64,000 nucleotides of DNA from Streptomyces alboflavus. Its GTDB lineage: Bacteria > Actinomycetota > Actinomycetes > Streptomycetales > Streptomycetaceae. Location of the stretch: assembly GCF_000716675.1 (NCBI RefSeq), contig NZ_JNXT01000039.1, positions 31,425-95,424 of the forward strand, given 5' to 3'. A program made the translations under genes and the position numbers. Shown here in pieces: positions 1 through 10,020 of this stretch. The first letter of the stretch is position 1, and every line of letters begins with the position of its first letter. The notes under the pieces are model-generated. The model made no database searches and was not told the DNA's origin. It saw nothing but the letters and a program-made list of their open reading frames with translations.

Positions 1-1893
<1,893 letters not shown>

Positions 1894-2000
1894 TCGATTC
1901 ACCGGCGTGACGTGTCGCCGCCGCAACCGGTGGCCACGCGCGTGTCGGGGATACTGGAACGGCATACGGAGCGCCATAGGAAAGCTGAAGGGCCACACAC

Positions 2001-3125
2001 GTGACTGAGATCGAGATCGGCCGCGGCAAGCGCGGCCGCCGGGCGTACGCCTTCGACGACATCGCCGTCGTGCCGAGCCGGCGCACCCGGGACCCCAAGG
2101 AGGTCTCGATCGCCTGGCAGATCGACGCCTACCGCTTCGAGCTGCCCTTCCTCGCGGCCCCCATGGACTCCGTCGTGTCGCCGCAGACCGCCATCCGCAT
2201 CGGTGAGCTCGGCGGCCTCGGCGTGCTGAACCTCGAAGGCCTGTGGACGCGGTACGAGGACCCGCAGCCGCTGCTCGACGAGATCGCGGAGCTGCCCGCC
2301 GACGAGGCCACCCGCCGCCTCCAGGAGATCTACGCCGCTCCCATCAAGGAGGAGCTGATCGGGCAGCGCATCAAGGAGGTGCGCGACTCCGGAGTCGTCA
2401 CCGCCGCCGCCCTTTCGCCGCAGCGCACCGCGCAGTTCTCCAAGGCCGTCGTGGACGCGGGCGTGGACATCTTCGTGATCCGCGGCACGACGGTGTCGGC
2501 GGAGCACGTCTCCGGTGCCGCCGAGCCGCTGAACCTGAAGCAGTTCATCTACGAACTCGACGTCCCCGTGATCGTCGGCGGCTGCGCCACGTACACCGCC
2601 GCCCTGCACCTGATGCGCACCGGCGCGGCCGGTGTCCTGGTCGGCTTCGGCGGCGGCGCCGCGCACACCACGCGCAACGTCCTCGGCATCCAGGTGCCGA
2701 TGGCCACCGCCGTGGCCGACGTCGCCGCGGCCCGCCGCGACTACATGGACGAGTCCGGCGGCCGGTACGTCCACGTCATCGCCGACGGCGGCGTCGGCTG
2801 GTCCGGCGACCTGCCCAAGGCCGTCGCCTGCGGCGCGGACGCCGTGATGATGGGCTCCCCGCTGGCGCGCGCCACGGACGCGCCCGGCAAGGGCCACCAC
2901 TGGGGCATGGAGGCCGTCCACGAGGACGTGCCGCGCGGCAAGAAGGTCGACCTCGGCACCGTCGGCACCACTGAGGAGATCCTCACCGGCCCGTCGCACA
3001 TCCCGGACGGCTCGATGAACTTCTTCGGAGCGCTGCGCCGCGCGATGGCCACCACGGGCTACAGCGAGCTGAAGGAGTTCCAGCGCGTCGAGGTCACGGT
3101 GGCGGACTCGCAGCACCGCCGCTGA
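2001..3125 (+). CDS. guaB3: GuaB3 family IMP dehydrogenase-related protein
   Basis: A paralogue of GuaB without CBS domains, 374 residues, a length usual for the actinobacterial GuaB3 family. It keeps the phosphate-binding glycine loops of the barrel (GGCATYTAAL, IADGGVGWSGD). The loop that in GuaB reads GSICTTR reads GAAHTTR here, so His222 stands where the catalytic Cys would be. It is therefore unlikely to act as an ordinary IMP dehydrogenase; the true reaction is not known to me. GTG start at 2001. A strong terminator follows the stop. Pairing with guaB is conserved in actinobacteria as I recall it, suggesting a role in purine balance. Confidence 0.88.
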   Translation: MTEIEIGRGKRGRRAYAFDDIAVVPSRRTRDPKEVSIAWQIDAYRFELPFLAAPMDSVVSPQTAIRIGELGGLGVLNLEGLWTRYEDPQPLLDEIAELPADEATRRLQEIYAAPIKEELIGQRIKEVRDSGVVTAAALSPQRTAQFSKAVVDAGVDIFVIRGTTVSAEHVSGAAEPLNLKQFIYELDVPVIVGGCATYTAALHLMRTGAAGVLVGFGGGAAHTTRNVLGIQVPMATAVADVAAARRDYMDESGGRYVHVIADGGVGWSGDLPKAVACGADAVMMGSPLARATDAPGKGHHWGMEAVHEDVPRGKKVDLGTVGTTEEILTGPSHIPDGSMNFFGALRRAMATTGYSELKEFQRVEVTVADSQHRR

Positions 3126-3147
3126 CCGCTGCACGGGGCTTGAGCAG

Positions 3148-3187
3148 CAAGGAGCCCGGACCGCCTGTCGGCGGCCCGGGCTCCTTG
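3148..3187. terminator. Intrinsic terminator after guaB3
   Basis: 11-bp perfect stem (3148-3158 with 3177-3187) with an 18-nt loop that can itself fold. It lies between the convergent ends of guaB3 and the membrane-protein gene at 3232 and can serve both. Confidence 0.75.
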
Positions 3188-3231
3188 GCGTTCCGGGTCC
3201 CGGTCGTGTTCGCCGGGGCGCCCTCGACGGC

Positions 3232-3825
3232 CTACTGCGAGGCGCGCTTGGCGCTGCCGAAGGCCGCGAAGGCGGCTATGGCGAAGAACACGTACGTCAT
3301 CGCGTCGGCGTCGTGCTTCCACGCCTCCTGCACGAAGTCGAAGTGGTCGAAGAAGACCTCGGTGAAGTCGAGGTTCAGCTTGTCGGCGATGACGATGGAG
3401 GCGCCGACGAGCTGGCCCAGGTACACCGCGCCGAGCGAGAAGACCGCGGCGAGGGCGCCGACCGCCGGGTTCGGGCCGCCCACCTTGCCCGCGGCCAGAC
3501 CCACGACGAAGCCGACGCCGACCGCCGCCCAGCCGATCTCGTGCTCGGTGGCGCCGATGATGCCTCCGTAGACGCCGGCGGCGACCAGGGCGGCGACGAG
3601 GGCGGCCACCACGCCGAGGCCCACGTTGCCCCGCGCGGCCGGGGGCGGCGGCGGGAAGCCACCGGGCTGCGGCTGCTGCGGGAAGGGGTTGTACGGCTGC
3701 TGCGGCTGCTGGCCGTAGGGCTGTTGCGGCTGCTGCGGGTAGCCGTATCCGGGCTGGCCGCCGTGCGGCTGCTGCGGCTGGCCGTACGGCTGCCCGCCCT
3801 GGCCTGGAGGCGTGGGCTGCGTCAT
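3232..3825 (-). CDS. Proline/glutamine-rich small membrane protein
   Basis: A 197-residue protein of unknown function. Residues 1-62 are low-complexity, built from Q-P-Y-G-Q type repeats as in many actinobacterial envelope proteins with flexible N-terminal arms. The rest holds about four hydrophobic segments: one near 67-88, two more to about residue 140, and a last one near the C-terminus (YVFFAIAAFAAF). The start at 3825 is supported by AGGGGG just upstream and by the repeat region beginning right after. It faces guaB3 tail to tail and lies downstream of the sugar-dehydrogenase homologue (101 bp gap), so the two may be co-transcribed. No catalytic motif is visible. Confidence 0.75.
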   Translation of the reverse strand: MTQPTPPGQGGQPYGQPQQPHGGQPGYGYPQQPQQPYGQQPQQPYNPFPQQPQPGGFPPPPPAARGNVGLGVVAALVAALVAAGVYGGIIGATEHEIGWAAVGVGFVVGLAAGKVGGPNPAVGALAAVFSLGAVYLGQLVGASIVIADKLNLDFTEVFFDHFDFVQEAWKHDADAMTYVFFAIAAFAAFGSAKRASQ

Positions 3826-3926
3826 CTGGTGTCCCCCTGGGAAGTGAGCGCACTGGTGTGCGGTAAGTGACTGGATCCGCACGGTAGCAGCAGCACGCGA
3901 AGGGCCCCAGGGGGTTGTGTGTGGGA

Positions 3927-5180
3927 TCAGAGGCGGTGGGCGGCGCCCGCCGGGGTCGCGCCCCTCGTGTCGAGCAGGAGCTGGGCCTTCACGGCGAGGC
4001 CCTGGAGGTCGTAGGTGCGGTGGTGCTGGAGCAGGATCGTCAGGTCGGCGTCGGCGGCCGCTTCGTAGAGGGTGTCCGCGCGGGGCACGGGATGGCCGAG
4101 AACGTTCCAGTGCCCCACGTAGGGGTCGTGGTAGCTGACGGCGGCGCCGAGCTCCATGAGGCGGACCGCGATCTCCTGGGCGGGGGCGCCCTGCTGGTCG
4201 GCGACGTCCGGCTTGTAGGTGACGCCGAGGAGCAGCACGCGGGCGCCGCGCGCGGACTTGCCGTGCTCGTTGAGCAGGGTCGCGGCGCGCTGGATCACAT
4301 AGCCCGGCATCCGGTCGTTGACCTGCTGGGCCAGTTCGACCAGGCGCAGGGGGCGCAGGCCGCGCGCGGGTCCGGGGACGTCCAGGGGGACGCCGTGGCC
4401 GCCGACTCCGGGGCCGGGCCGGAAGGCCTGGAAGCCGAACGGCTTGGTCTCGGCGCAGCGGATGACGTCCCACAGGTCGATGCCGAGGTCGTGGCAGAGC
4501 ACCGCCATCTCGTTGACCAGCGCCATGTTCACGTGCCGGTAGTTGGTCTCCAGGAGGTGCACGGTTTCGGCCTCCCGGGGGCCGCGCGCGCGGACGACCT
4601 TGTCGGTGAGACGGCCGTAGAAGGCGGCGGCGGACTCGGTGCAGGCGGGGGTGAGGCCGCCGATGACCTTGGGGGTGCCCGCGTAGCCGTGGGTGCGGTT
4701 GCCGGGGTCGAGGCGGGCGGGGGAGTAGGCGAGGTGGAAGTCGCGTCCGGCGCGCAGGCCCGAGCCCTCTTCGAGGAGGGGGCGCAGGAACTCCTCGGTG
4801 GTGCCGGGGTACGCGGGCGACTCCAGGATGACCGTGGTGTGCGGGCGAAGGCGGGCGGCGAGGGCGCGGGCGGCTTCGGCCACCTGGTCGAGGTCGAGCG
4901 AGCCGTCCGCGGCCGGGGGCGTGGGGGCGCAGATGACGGCCGTGCGGACGCGGCCGAGTTCGGCGGGGTCGGTGGTCGGCCGGAAGCCCCCCGAGAGCAT
5001 CCGGCGGACGTCGGCGGCGGTGAGGGTCCCTTCGGTGCCGTCACCCGGAAGGCGGCCCCCGGCCAGGTCGGGTGCGCGGCCGGGGTCGTAGCCGATGGTG
5101 GCGATGCCGCCGGCGGCGGCGGCCTGGGCGAGGGGCAGGCCGAGGTGGCCGAGACCGATGACGGCGAGGTCAGCTGGCAT
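3927..5180 (-). CDS. UDP-glucose/GDP-mannose dehydrogenase family protein lacking catalytic Cys
   Basis: Homologue of NAD-dependent nucleotide-sugar dehydrogenases (UDP-glucose or UDP-ManNAc 6-dehydrogenase type), 417 residues. The N-terminal Rossmann domain has GLGHLGLP near residues 9-16. The central domain shows ETNYRHVN and the motif GPGVGGHGVP, and the C-terminal domain has LLLGVTYKPDVAD and SYHDPY. In active enzymes the central motif reads G-G-H-C; here Gly263 replaces the cysteine that carries the thioester intermediate (codon at 4392-4394 is GGC on the coding strand). The protein may therefore lack the two-step oxidation and act on a different substrate or as a binding protein. Start ATG at 5180; upstream, the 334-bp gap to glpD is divergent. 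Confidence 0.85.
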   Translation of the reverse strand: MPADLAVIGLGHLGLPLAQAAAAGGIATIGYDPGRAPDLAGGRLPGDGTEGTLTAADVRRMLSGGFRPTTDPAELGRVRTAVICAPTPPAADGSLDLDQVAEAARALAARLRPHTTVILESPAYPGTTEEFLRPLLEEGSGLRAGRDFHLAYSPARLDPGNRTHGYAGTPKVIGGLTPACTESAAAFYGRLTDKVVRARGPREAETVHLLETNYRHVNMALVNEMAVLCHDLGIDLWDVIRCAETKPFGFQAFRPGPGVGGHGVPLDVPGPARGLRPLRLVELAQQVNDRMPGYVIQRAATLLNEHGKSARGARVLLLGVTYKPDVADQQGAPAQEIAVRLMELGAAVSYHDPYVGHWNVLGHPVPRADTLYEAAADADLTILLQHHRTYDLQGLAVKAQLLLDTRGATPAGAAHRL

Positions 5181-5514
5181 GGCGGTGAGCCGTCCTTCCC
5201 AATAGCCGGGGCGGATATAGCCAAAGCGGGACGTTCGCGCAAGCCCTGTGGACAAGATGGGCGAGCGCAATGTCAGACTAGGAGTAAATATGACCGATTT
5301 GCGGGATTGGGCCCCTCCCGGCATCGGAGTGTTGGCGGCGGTTTCCGCGCTCGCGGAGGTTCCCGGTGGCCCCGCTGCTCCCGGCAGACACAGCAGCCAC
5401 AGCGGACTCATCGGTCCCGAGGTTTTCCACAGGCCGTGGCCGAACTCGGCGGGCGCGACCAGAATCTGGGCATGATGTGAGCGCGACCACACCCGAAAAG
5501 CACGGGAGGCAGCG
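5181..5514. other. Divergent promoter region of sugar-dehydrogenase homologue and glpD
   Basis: Between the two start codons. It contains a possible 61-codon reading frame (5290-5475) and an AT-richer patch at 5275-5300. I see no clear -10/-35 pair that would fix the glpD start site. Confidence 0.5.
5290..5475 (+). CDS. Possible small ORF upstream of glpD
   Basis: A 61-codon frame with ATG at 5290 preceded by an unusually good Shine-Dalgarno sequence (AGGAG, 5 nt spacing). Its third-position GC is only about three quarters, well below the neighbours, and the product (Pro/Gly/Ser-rich, no motif) is not recognisable. It ends 39 bp before glpD. It could be a short leader-type peptide, a recent gene or chance. 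Confidence 0.25.
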   Translation: MTDLRDWAPPGIGVLAAVSALAEVPGGPAAPGRHSSHSGLIGPEVFHRPWPNSAGATRIWA

Positions 5515-7221
5515 GTGAGGACAGCGACTCTTGGCCCGGCGGAGCGCGCCGAGGCACTCGCGGGCATGGCCGAGCACGAGCTGGACATTCTTGTCGTGGG
5601 CGCCGGCGTGGTCGGCGCGGGCACCGCGCTCGACGCCGTCACCCGCGGCCTGAGCACTGGTCTGGTCGAGGCCAGGGACTGGGCGTCGGGCACGTCGAGC
5701 CGGTCGAGCAAGCTGATCCACGGTGGCCTGCGCTATCTGGAGATGCTGGACTTCGCGCTGGTGCGCGAGGCGCTGAAGGAGCGCGGCCTGCTCCTCGAAC
5801 GGCTCGCGCCGCACCTCGTGAAGCCCGTCCCGTTCCTGTACCCCCTCCAGCACAAGGGCTGGGAGCGGCTGTACGCGGGCTCGGGCGTCGCGCTCTACGA
5901 CGCCATGTCGATGGCGCGCGGCCACGGCCGCGGCCTGCCGACGCACCGCCACCTGACCCGCCGTCACGCCCACCGCGTGGCCCCGTGCCTGAAGAAGGAC
6001 GCCATGGTCGGCGCCCTGCAGTACTACGACGCGCAGATGGACGACGCCCGCTATGTGGCCACCCTCGTGCGCACGGCCGCGGCGTACGGCGCGAAGGCCG
6101 CCAACCGCGCCCGGGTCACGGGCTTCCTGCGCGAGGGCGAGCGCGTCGTCGGCGCCCGCGTCCAGGACGTCGAGGCCGGCGGGGAGTACGAGATCCGCGC
6201 CAAGCAGATCGTGAACGCCACCGGCGTGTGGACCGACGACACCCAGGGCATGGTCGGCGAGCGCGGCCAGTTCCACGTGCGGGCGTCCAAGGGCATCCAC
6301 CTGGTGGTGCCGAAGGACCGGATCAACTCCTCGACCGGGCTCATCCTGCGCACGGAGAAGAGCGTGCTCTTCGTGATCCCCTGGGGAAGGCACTGGATCA
6401 TCGGGACCACGGACACCGACTGGGACCTGGACAAGGCCCACCCGGCCGCCTCCAGCGCGGACATCGACTATCTCCTGGAGCATGTGAACTCGGTGCTCGC
6501 GGTGCCGCTCTCGCGCGACGACGTGCAGGGGGTGTACGCGGGCCTGCGGCCGCTGCTCGCCGGGGAGTCGGACGCCACCAGCAAGCTGTCCCGCGAGCAC
6601 ACGGTCGCCCATCCCGCGCCGGGCCTGGTCGTCGTCGCGGGCGGCAAGTACACGACGTACCGCGTCATGGCCAAGGACGCGGTCGACGAGGCGGTGCACG
6701 GTCTGGACCAGCGGGTCGCGGACTGCGTCACGGAGGACATCCCGCTGGTCGGGGCGGAGGGATATCGCGCGCTGTGGAACGCCCGCGCGGGCATCGCGGC
6801 GCGCACCGGTCTCCATGTGGTGCGCGTGGAGCACCTGTTGAACCGGTACGGCTCCCTGGCGGAGGAAGTGCTCGAGCTGGTCACCGCCGACCCGTCCCTG
6901 GGCGAGCCGCTCGCGGCGGCCGAGGACTATCTGCGCGCCGAAGTCGTCTACGCCGCGTCGCACGAGGGCGCCCGCCACCTGGACGACGTGCTCACCCGCC
7001 GCACCCGCATCTCCATCGAGACCTTCGACCGCGGCACCCGCAGCGCCCGCGAGTGCGCGGAGCTGATGGCGCCGGTGCTCGGCTGGGACAAGGACCAGAT
7101 CGAGCGCGAGGTCCAGCACTACGAGAAGCGGGTGGAGGCCGAGCGCGAGTCGCAGCGCCAGCCGGACGACCTGACGGCGGACGCGGCGCGGCTCGGGGCG
7201 CCGGACATCGTGCCGCTGTAG
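5515..7221 (+). CDS. glpD: Glycerol-3-phosphate dehydrogenase (FAD, respiratory)
   Basis: Oxidises sn-glycerol 3-phosphate to dihydroxyacetone phosphate, passing electrons to the quinone pool at the inner face of the membrane; needed for glycerol use. The 568 residues match the GlpD family: FAD-binding GAGVVGAG at about 29-36, the SSRSSKLIHGGLRYL signature near 60-75, and the FVIPWGRHWIIGTTDTD stretch typical of the substrate domain. The C-terminal domain reads VVYAASHEGARHLDDVL. GTG start at 5515 with GGGAGG 7 nt upstream. The gene stands alone, and no glycerol kinase or facilitator is in the window. A weak hairpin follows at 7279-7307. Confidence 0.95.
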   Translation: MRTATLGPAERAEALAGMAEHELDILVVGAGVVGAGTALDAVTRGLSTGLVEARDWASGTSSRSSKLIHGGLRYLEMLDFALVREALKERGLLLERLAPHLVKPVPFLYPLQHKGWERLYAGSGVALYDAMSMARGHGRGLPTHRHLTRRHAHRVAPCLKKDAMVGALQYYDAQMDDARYVATLVRTAAAYGAKAANRARVTGFLREGERVVGARVQDVEAGGEYEIRAKQIVNATGVWTDDTQGMVGERGQFHVRASKGIHLVVPKDRINSSTGLILRTEKSVLFVIPWGRHWIIGTTDTDWDLDKAHPAASSADIDYLLEHVNSVLAVPLSRDDVQGVYAGLRPLLAGESDATSKLSREHTVAHPAPGLVVVAGGKYTTYRVMAKDAVDEAVHGLDQRVADCVTEDIPLVGAEGYRALWNARAGIAARTGLHVVRVEHLLNRYGSLAEEVLELVTADPSLGEPLAAAEDYLRAEVVYAASHEGARHLDDVLTRRTRISIETFDRGTRSARECAELMAPVLGWDKDQIEREVQHYEKRVEAERESQRQPDDLTADAARLGAPDIVPL

Positions 7222-7541
7222 CCGCGGGCGGCTCCGGCCGCGGGCCGCCGCGGTCGGACGGCGTGCCGCCGGAGTTCGGCCTCCCCCTCGGGAGAAGACG
7301 GGGAGGCTGACCTTCCGCTTGTCAGCAAGTAGTCAAGGAGTGGTCAGGGGTTCTGGGTGGTTTGACCCGAGGAGGGTGGCCAAGGGGGGTATGGACAGCG
7401 AGGTTTGGGGTGGTGCGCCGGGGTTCACCCGGTGGGAATGTCCATGATGTGGGACGACGGACCCGCGGCGTCGGCAGGTCCCCGGGTGAGGGACAATGAA
7501 GGCTCTGTCGGGGCTGGTTGTGCGGGTAGTTGAGGGGACGC
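7222..7541. other. Intergenic region between glpD and the kinase array
   Basis: No gene supported. It carries a hairpin with 8-bp arms (7279-7286 and 7300-7307) just after glpD, a plausible but weak terminator. G-rich DNA follows, leading into the first kinase gene. Confidence 0.5.
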
Positions 7542-9854
7542 ATGTCGGAGGCTGAGCGGACGGGCGAGGCTCGTCAGGATCAGAGCGCACGTCTCCTCGC
7601 GGGCCGGTACCGGCTCGGTGACGTGCTCGGCCGCGGCGGCATGGGAACCGTCTGGCGGGCCAAGGACGAGACACTGGGCCGCACGGTCGCGGTCAAGGAG
7701 CTGCGCTTCCCGTCGAGCATCGACGAGGACGAGAAGCGCCGGCTCATCACGCGCACGCTGCGCGAGGCCAAGGCGATCGCCCGGATCCGCAACACCAGTG
7801 CCGTGACGGTCTTCGACGTGGTCGACGAGGACGACCGGCCGTGGATCGTGATGGAGCTGGTCGAGGGCAAGTCCCTGGCCGAGGCCGTGCGCGAGGACGG
7901 GCTGCTCACGCCGAGGCGCGCCGCGGAGGTCGGGCTCGCCGTGCTCGACGTGCTGCGCTCGGCGCACCGCGAGGGCATCCTGCACCGCGACGTGAAGCCG
8001 TCCAACGTGCTGATCGCCGAGGACGGCCGCGTCGTCCTCACCGACTTCGGCATCGCCCAGGTCGAGGGCGACCCGTCCATCACGTCGACGGGCATGCTCG
8101 TCGGCGCCCCCTCGTACATCTCGCCGGAGCGGGCACGCGGCCACAAGCCAGGACCCGCGGCCGACCTGTGGTCGCTCGGCGGGCTCATCTACGCAGCCGT
8201 GGAGGGCGTGCCCCCGTACGACAAGGGCTCGGCCATCGCGACCCTCACCGCCGTGATGACCGAGGCCGTCGAACCGCCGCAGAACGCGGGACCATTGCTG
8301 GAGAAGGTCATCTACGGCCTGCTCGCCAAGGACCCCGAGCAGCGGCTCGACGACGCGAGCGCGCGGGCGATGCTCCTGGAGGTCGTCAACGCCCCGGACA
8401 TCCCCGAGGTCAAGGCACCGGCGGAGCCGGTGGACGCGACGAAGGTCGTGCCGCTGCCCCCGGTCCCGCCGCAGGCGCCGCCGTCCGGTGCTCCCGGTGC
8501 CCGTAAGGGCGAGGAGGCCGCCGAGCGGCTGAAGGGCGCGTTCCGCTCCGTGCGCAAGAAGGCGGCGGCCGCGGCCACGTCGGCTCGCGGTGCGGGTGCG
8601 GCGGGCGGTGCCGCGGCTGGTGGGGCAGGTGGTGCCGCGTCGGTCGGCGGTCCGGTCGCCGGTGGTGGCGCGGGCAACGCCGGTCCGGCGTCGGGTGCTT
8701 CGGCCGGGTCCGGGGTGACCGGGCACGGCGGTGGTGGCGCAGCGGGTGCTGCATCCGGCACGGCGAGCGGGGCGGCCGCTTCGGGGGCGGCTGCTTCCGG
8801 TGTGGTTGGTGCGGGGGAACGTATCGGCGGTGCGGCCGGGGGCGGTGGCGCCGAGCGTGGTGCTGGTGCTGGTGCTGGTGCTGGTGGCGTGGGGCGGGGC
8901 GGAGGCGCCGGTTCGGGTGGCGCGGGCTCAGCCTCGGGAGTGGCCTCCGGGAGCGCCGGTTCCGGCGCGGGCGTGGGGCTGAACTCCACCGGTGCGGGCG
9001 CGGGTTCGCACGGCGGCGCGCGGATCCCCGCGCAGCCCAGTGGGCCGCCGAAGCCGCCCGCGCGGGCGCCGCTCACGGACGTGGTGCCCCGGCGGACGCT
9101 GGTGATCATCGCGGTGGTCGTCGCACTCGCCGTGCTCGGCACGGTGCTCGCGTTCGCGCTCAACGGCGACGGCGCCAAGGACGACAAGAGCGGCGGCGGC
9201 ACGTCCTCGTCCAGCGGGGCGACCGCGGGCGGCGAGGGCGAGGAGAAGGGCTCCGGGAAGGACTCGGGGAAGGACTCGGGCAAGAACGACGACTCCGGTT
9301 CCGGCAAGGGCAAGGACGGCCAGGGCGACCAGGGCAAGGAGCAGGACGACAACTCCGGCTCGGGCAAGGACGACGACGCGGGGCAGGGCTCGCCCATCGG
9401 CGGCGACGGCAAGGGCAAGGACGGCGCCGAGGAGACGTACAAGCATCCGCAGGGCTTCTCGATAGGCCTGCCCAAGGGCTGGAAGTTCCGCACCACCGAC
9501 CGCGCGGGCGCGCGCTTCACCGGGCCGAACGGGCAGAAGCTGCTCATCGGCTGGACCCCGACGCCCAAGGACAACCCCGTCGCGGACTGGAAGAACCAGG
9601 AACTGGGCATGCGCCGGGCCCAGTACGACCGGATCCGCATCGAGAAGGTCGACTTCCGCGGCTGGAACACGGCGGACTGGGAATTCACCTACGTGGACGG
9701 CGGTACGAAGTACCGCTCCGTGGACCGCGGCTTCGTCGTCAACGGCGGCCTGGGCTACGGACTGATGTACACCGCGAAAGCGGACGACTGGGGCAGCGAT
9801 CAGCGACGCGAAGCCTGGCGGACGTTCACACGGACCTTCGAGCCGAAGAAGTGA
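7542..9854 (+). CDS. Receptor-type Ser/Thr protein kinase (array member 1)
   Basis: Eukaryotic-like (Hanks) kinase, 770 residues, predicted to sit in the membrane with the kinase domain inside and a sensor domain outside. Visible elements: glycine loop LGRGGMGTVW from about 29, VAVK lysine 52, HRD aspartate 150, DFG aspartate 168, so it should be catalytically active. Residues about 330-510 are a very low-complexity Gly/Ala/Ser linker. One helix (about 519-540) is followed by an acidic Asp/Lys/Gly stretch and an exported domain opening with GFSIGLPKGW, shared in outline by the other five proteins here. No PASTA repeats. ATG at 7542 preferred over 7530, which would place the start inside the GAGGGG ribosome site. 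Confidence 0.92.
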   Translation: MSEAERTGEARQDQSARLLAGRYRLGDVLGRGGMGTVWRAKDETLGRTVAVKELRFPSSIDEDEKRRLITRTLREAKAIARIRNTSAVTVFDVVDEDDRPWIVMELVEGKSLAEAVREDGLLTPRRAAEVGLAVLDVLRSAHREGILHRDVKPSNVLIAEDGRVVLTDFGIAQVEGDPSITSTGMLVGAPSYISPERARGHKPGPAADLWSLGGLIYAAVEGVPPYDKGSAIATLTAVMTEAVEPPQNAGPLLEKVIYGLLAKDPEQRLDDASARAMLLEVVNAPDIPEVKAPAEPVDATKVVPLPPVPPQAPPSGAPGARKGEEAAERLKGAFRSVRKKAAAAATSARGAGAAGGAAAGGAGGAASVGGPVAGGGAGNAGPASGASAGSGVTGHGGGGAAGAASGTASGAAASGAAASGVVGAGERIGGAAGGGGAERGAGAGAGAGGVGRGGGAGSGGAGSASGVASGSAGSGAGVGLNSTGAGAGSHGGARIPAQPSGPPKPPARAPLTDVVPRRTLVIIAVVVALAVLGTVLAFALNGDGAKDDKSGGGTSSSSGATAGGEGEEKGSGKDSGKDSGKNDDSGSGKGKDGQGDQGKEQDDNSGSGKDDDAGQGSPIGGDGKGKDGAEETYKHPQGFSIGLPKGWKFRTTDRAGARFTGPNGQKLLIGWTPTPKDNPVADWKNQELGMRRAQYDRIRIEKVDFRGWNTADWEFTYVDGGTKYRSVDRGFVVNGGLGYGLMYTAKADDWGSDQRREAWRTFTRTFEPKK

Positions 9855-10020
9855 CGGTGGGGCGGGACCGGTGAGATGGCCGGGCGATGACCGGCGAGAT
9901 CTCGCATCCCCCCAAAACGGTTCGGTTGTGGCACGTATCGTGAGTGCTTGCGGAGGGTAAGCAGCCGCAACGAGCCGTAAGTCGAACGGAATTGACCACC
10001 GGGCGGATGGGGGAGGCATC

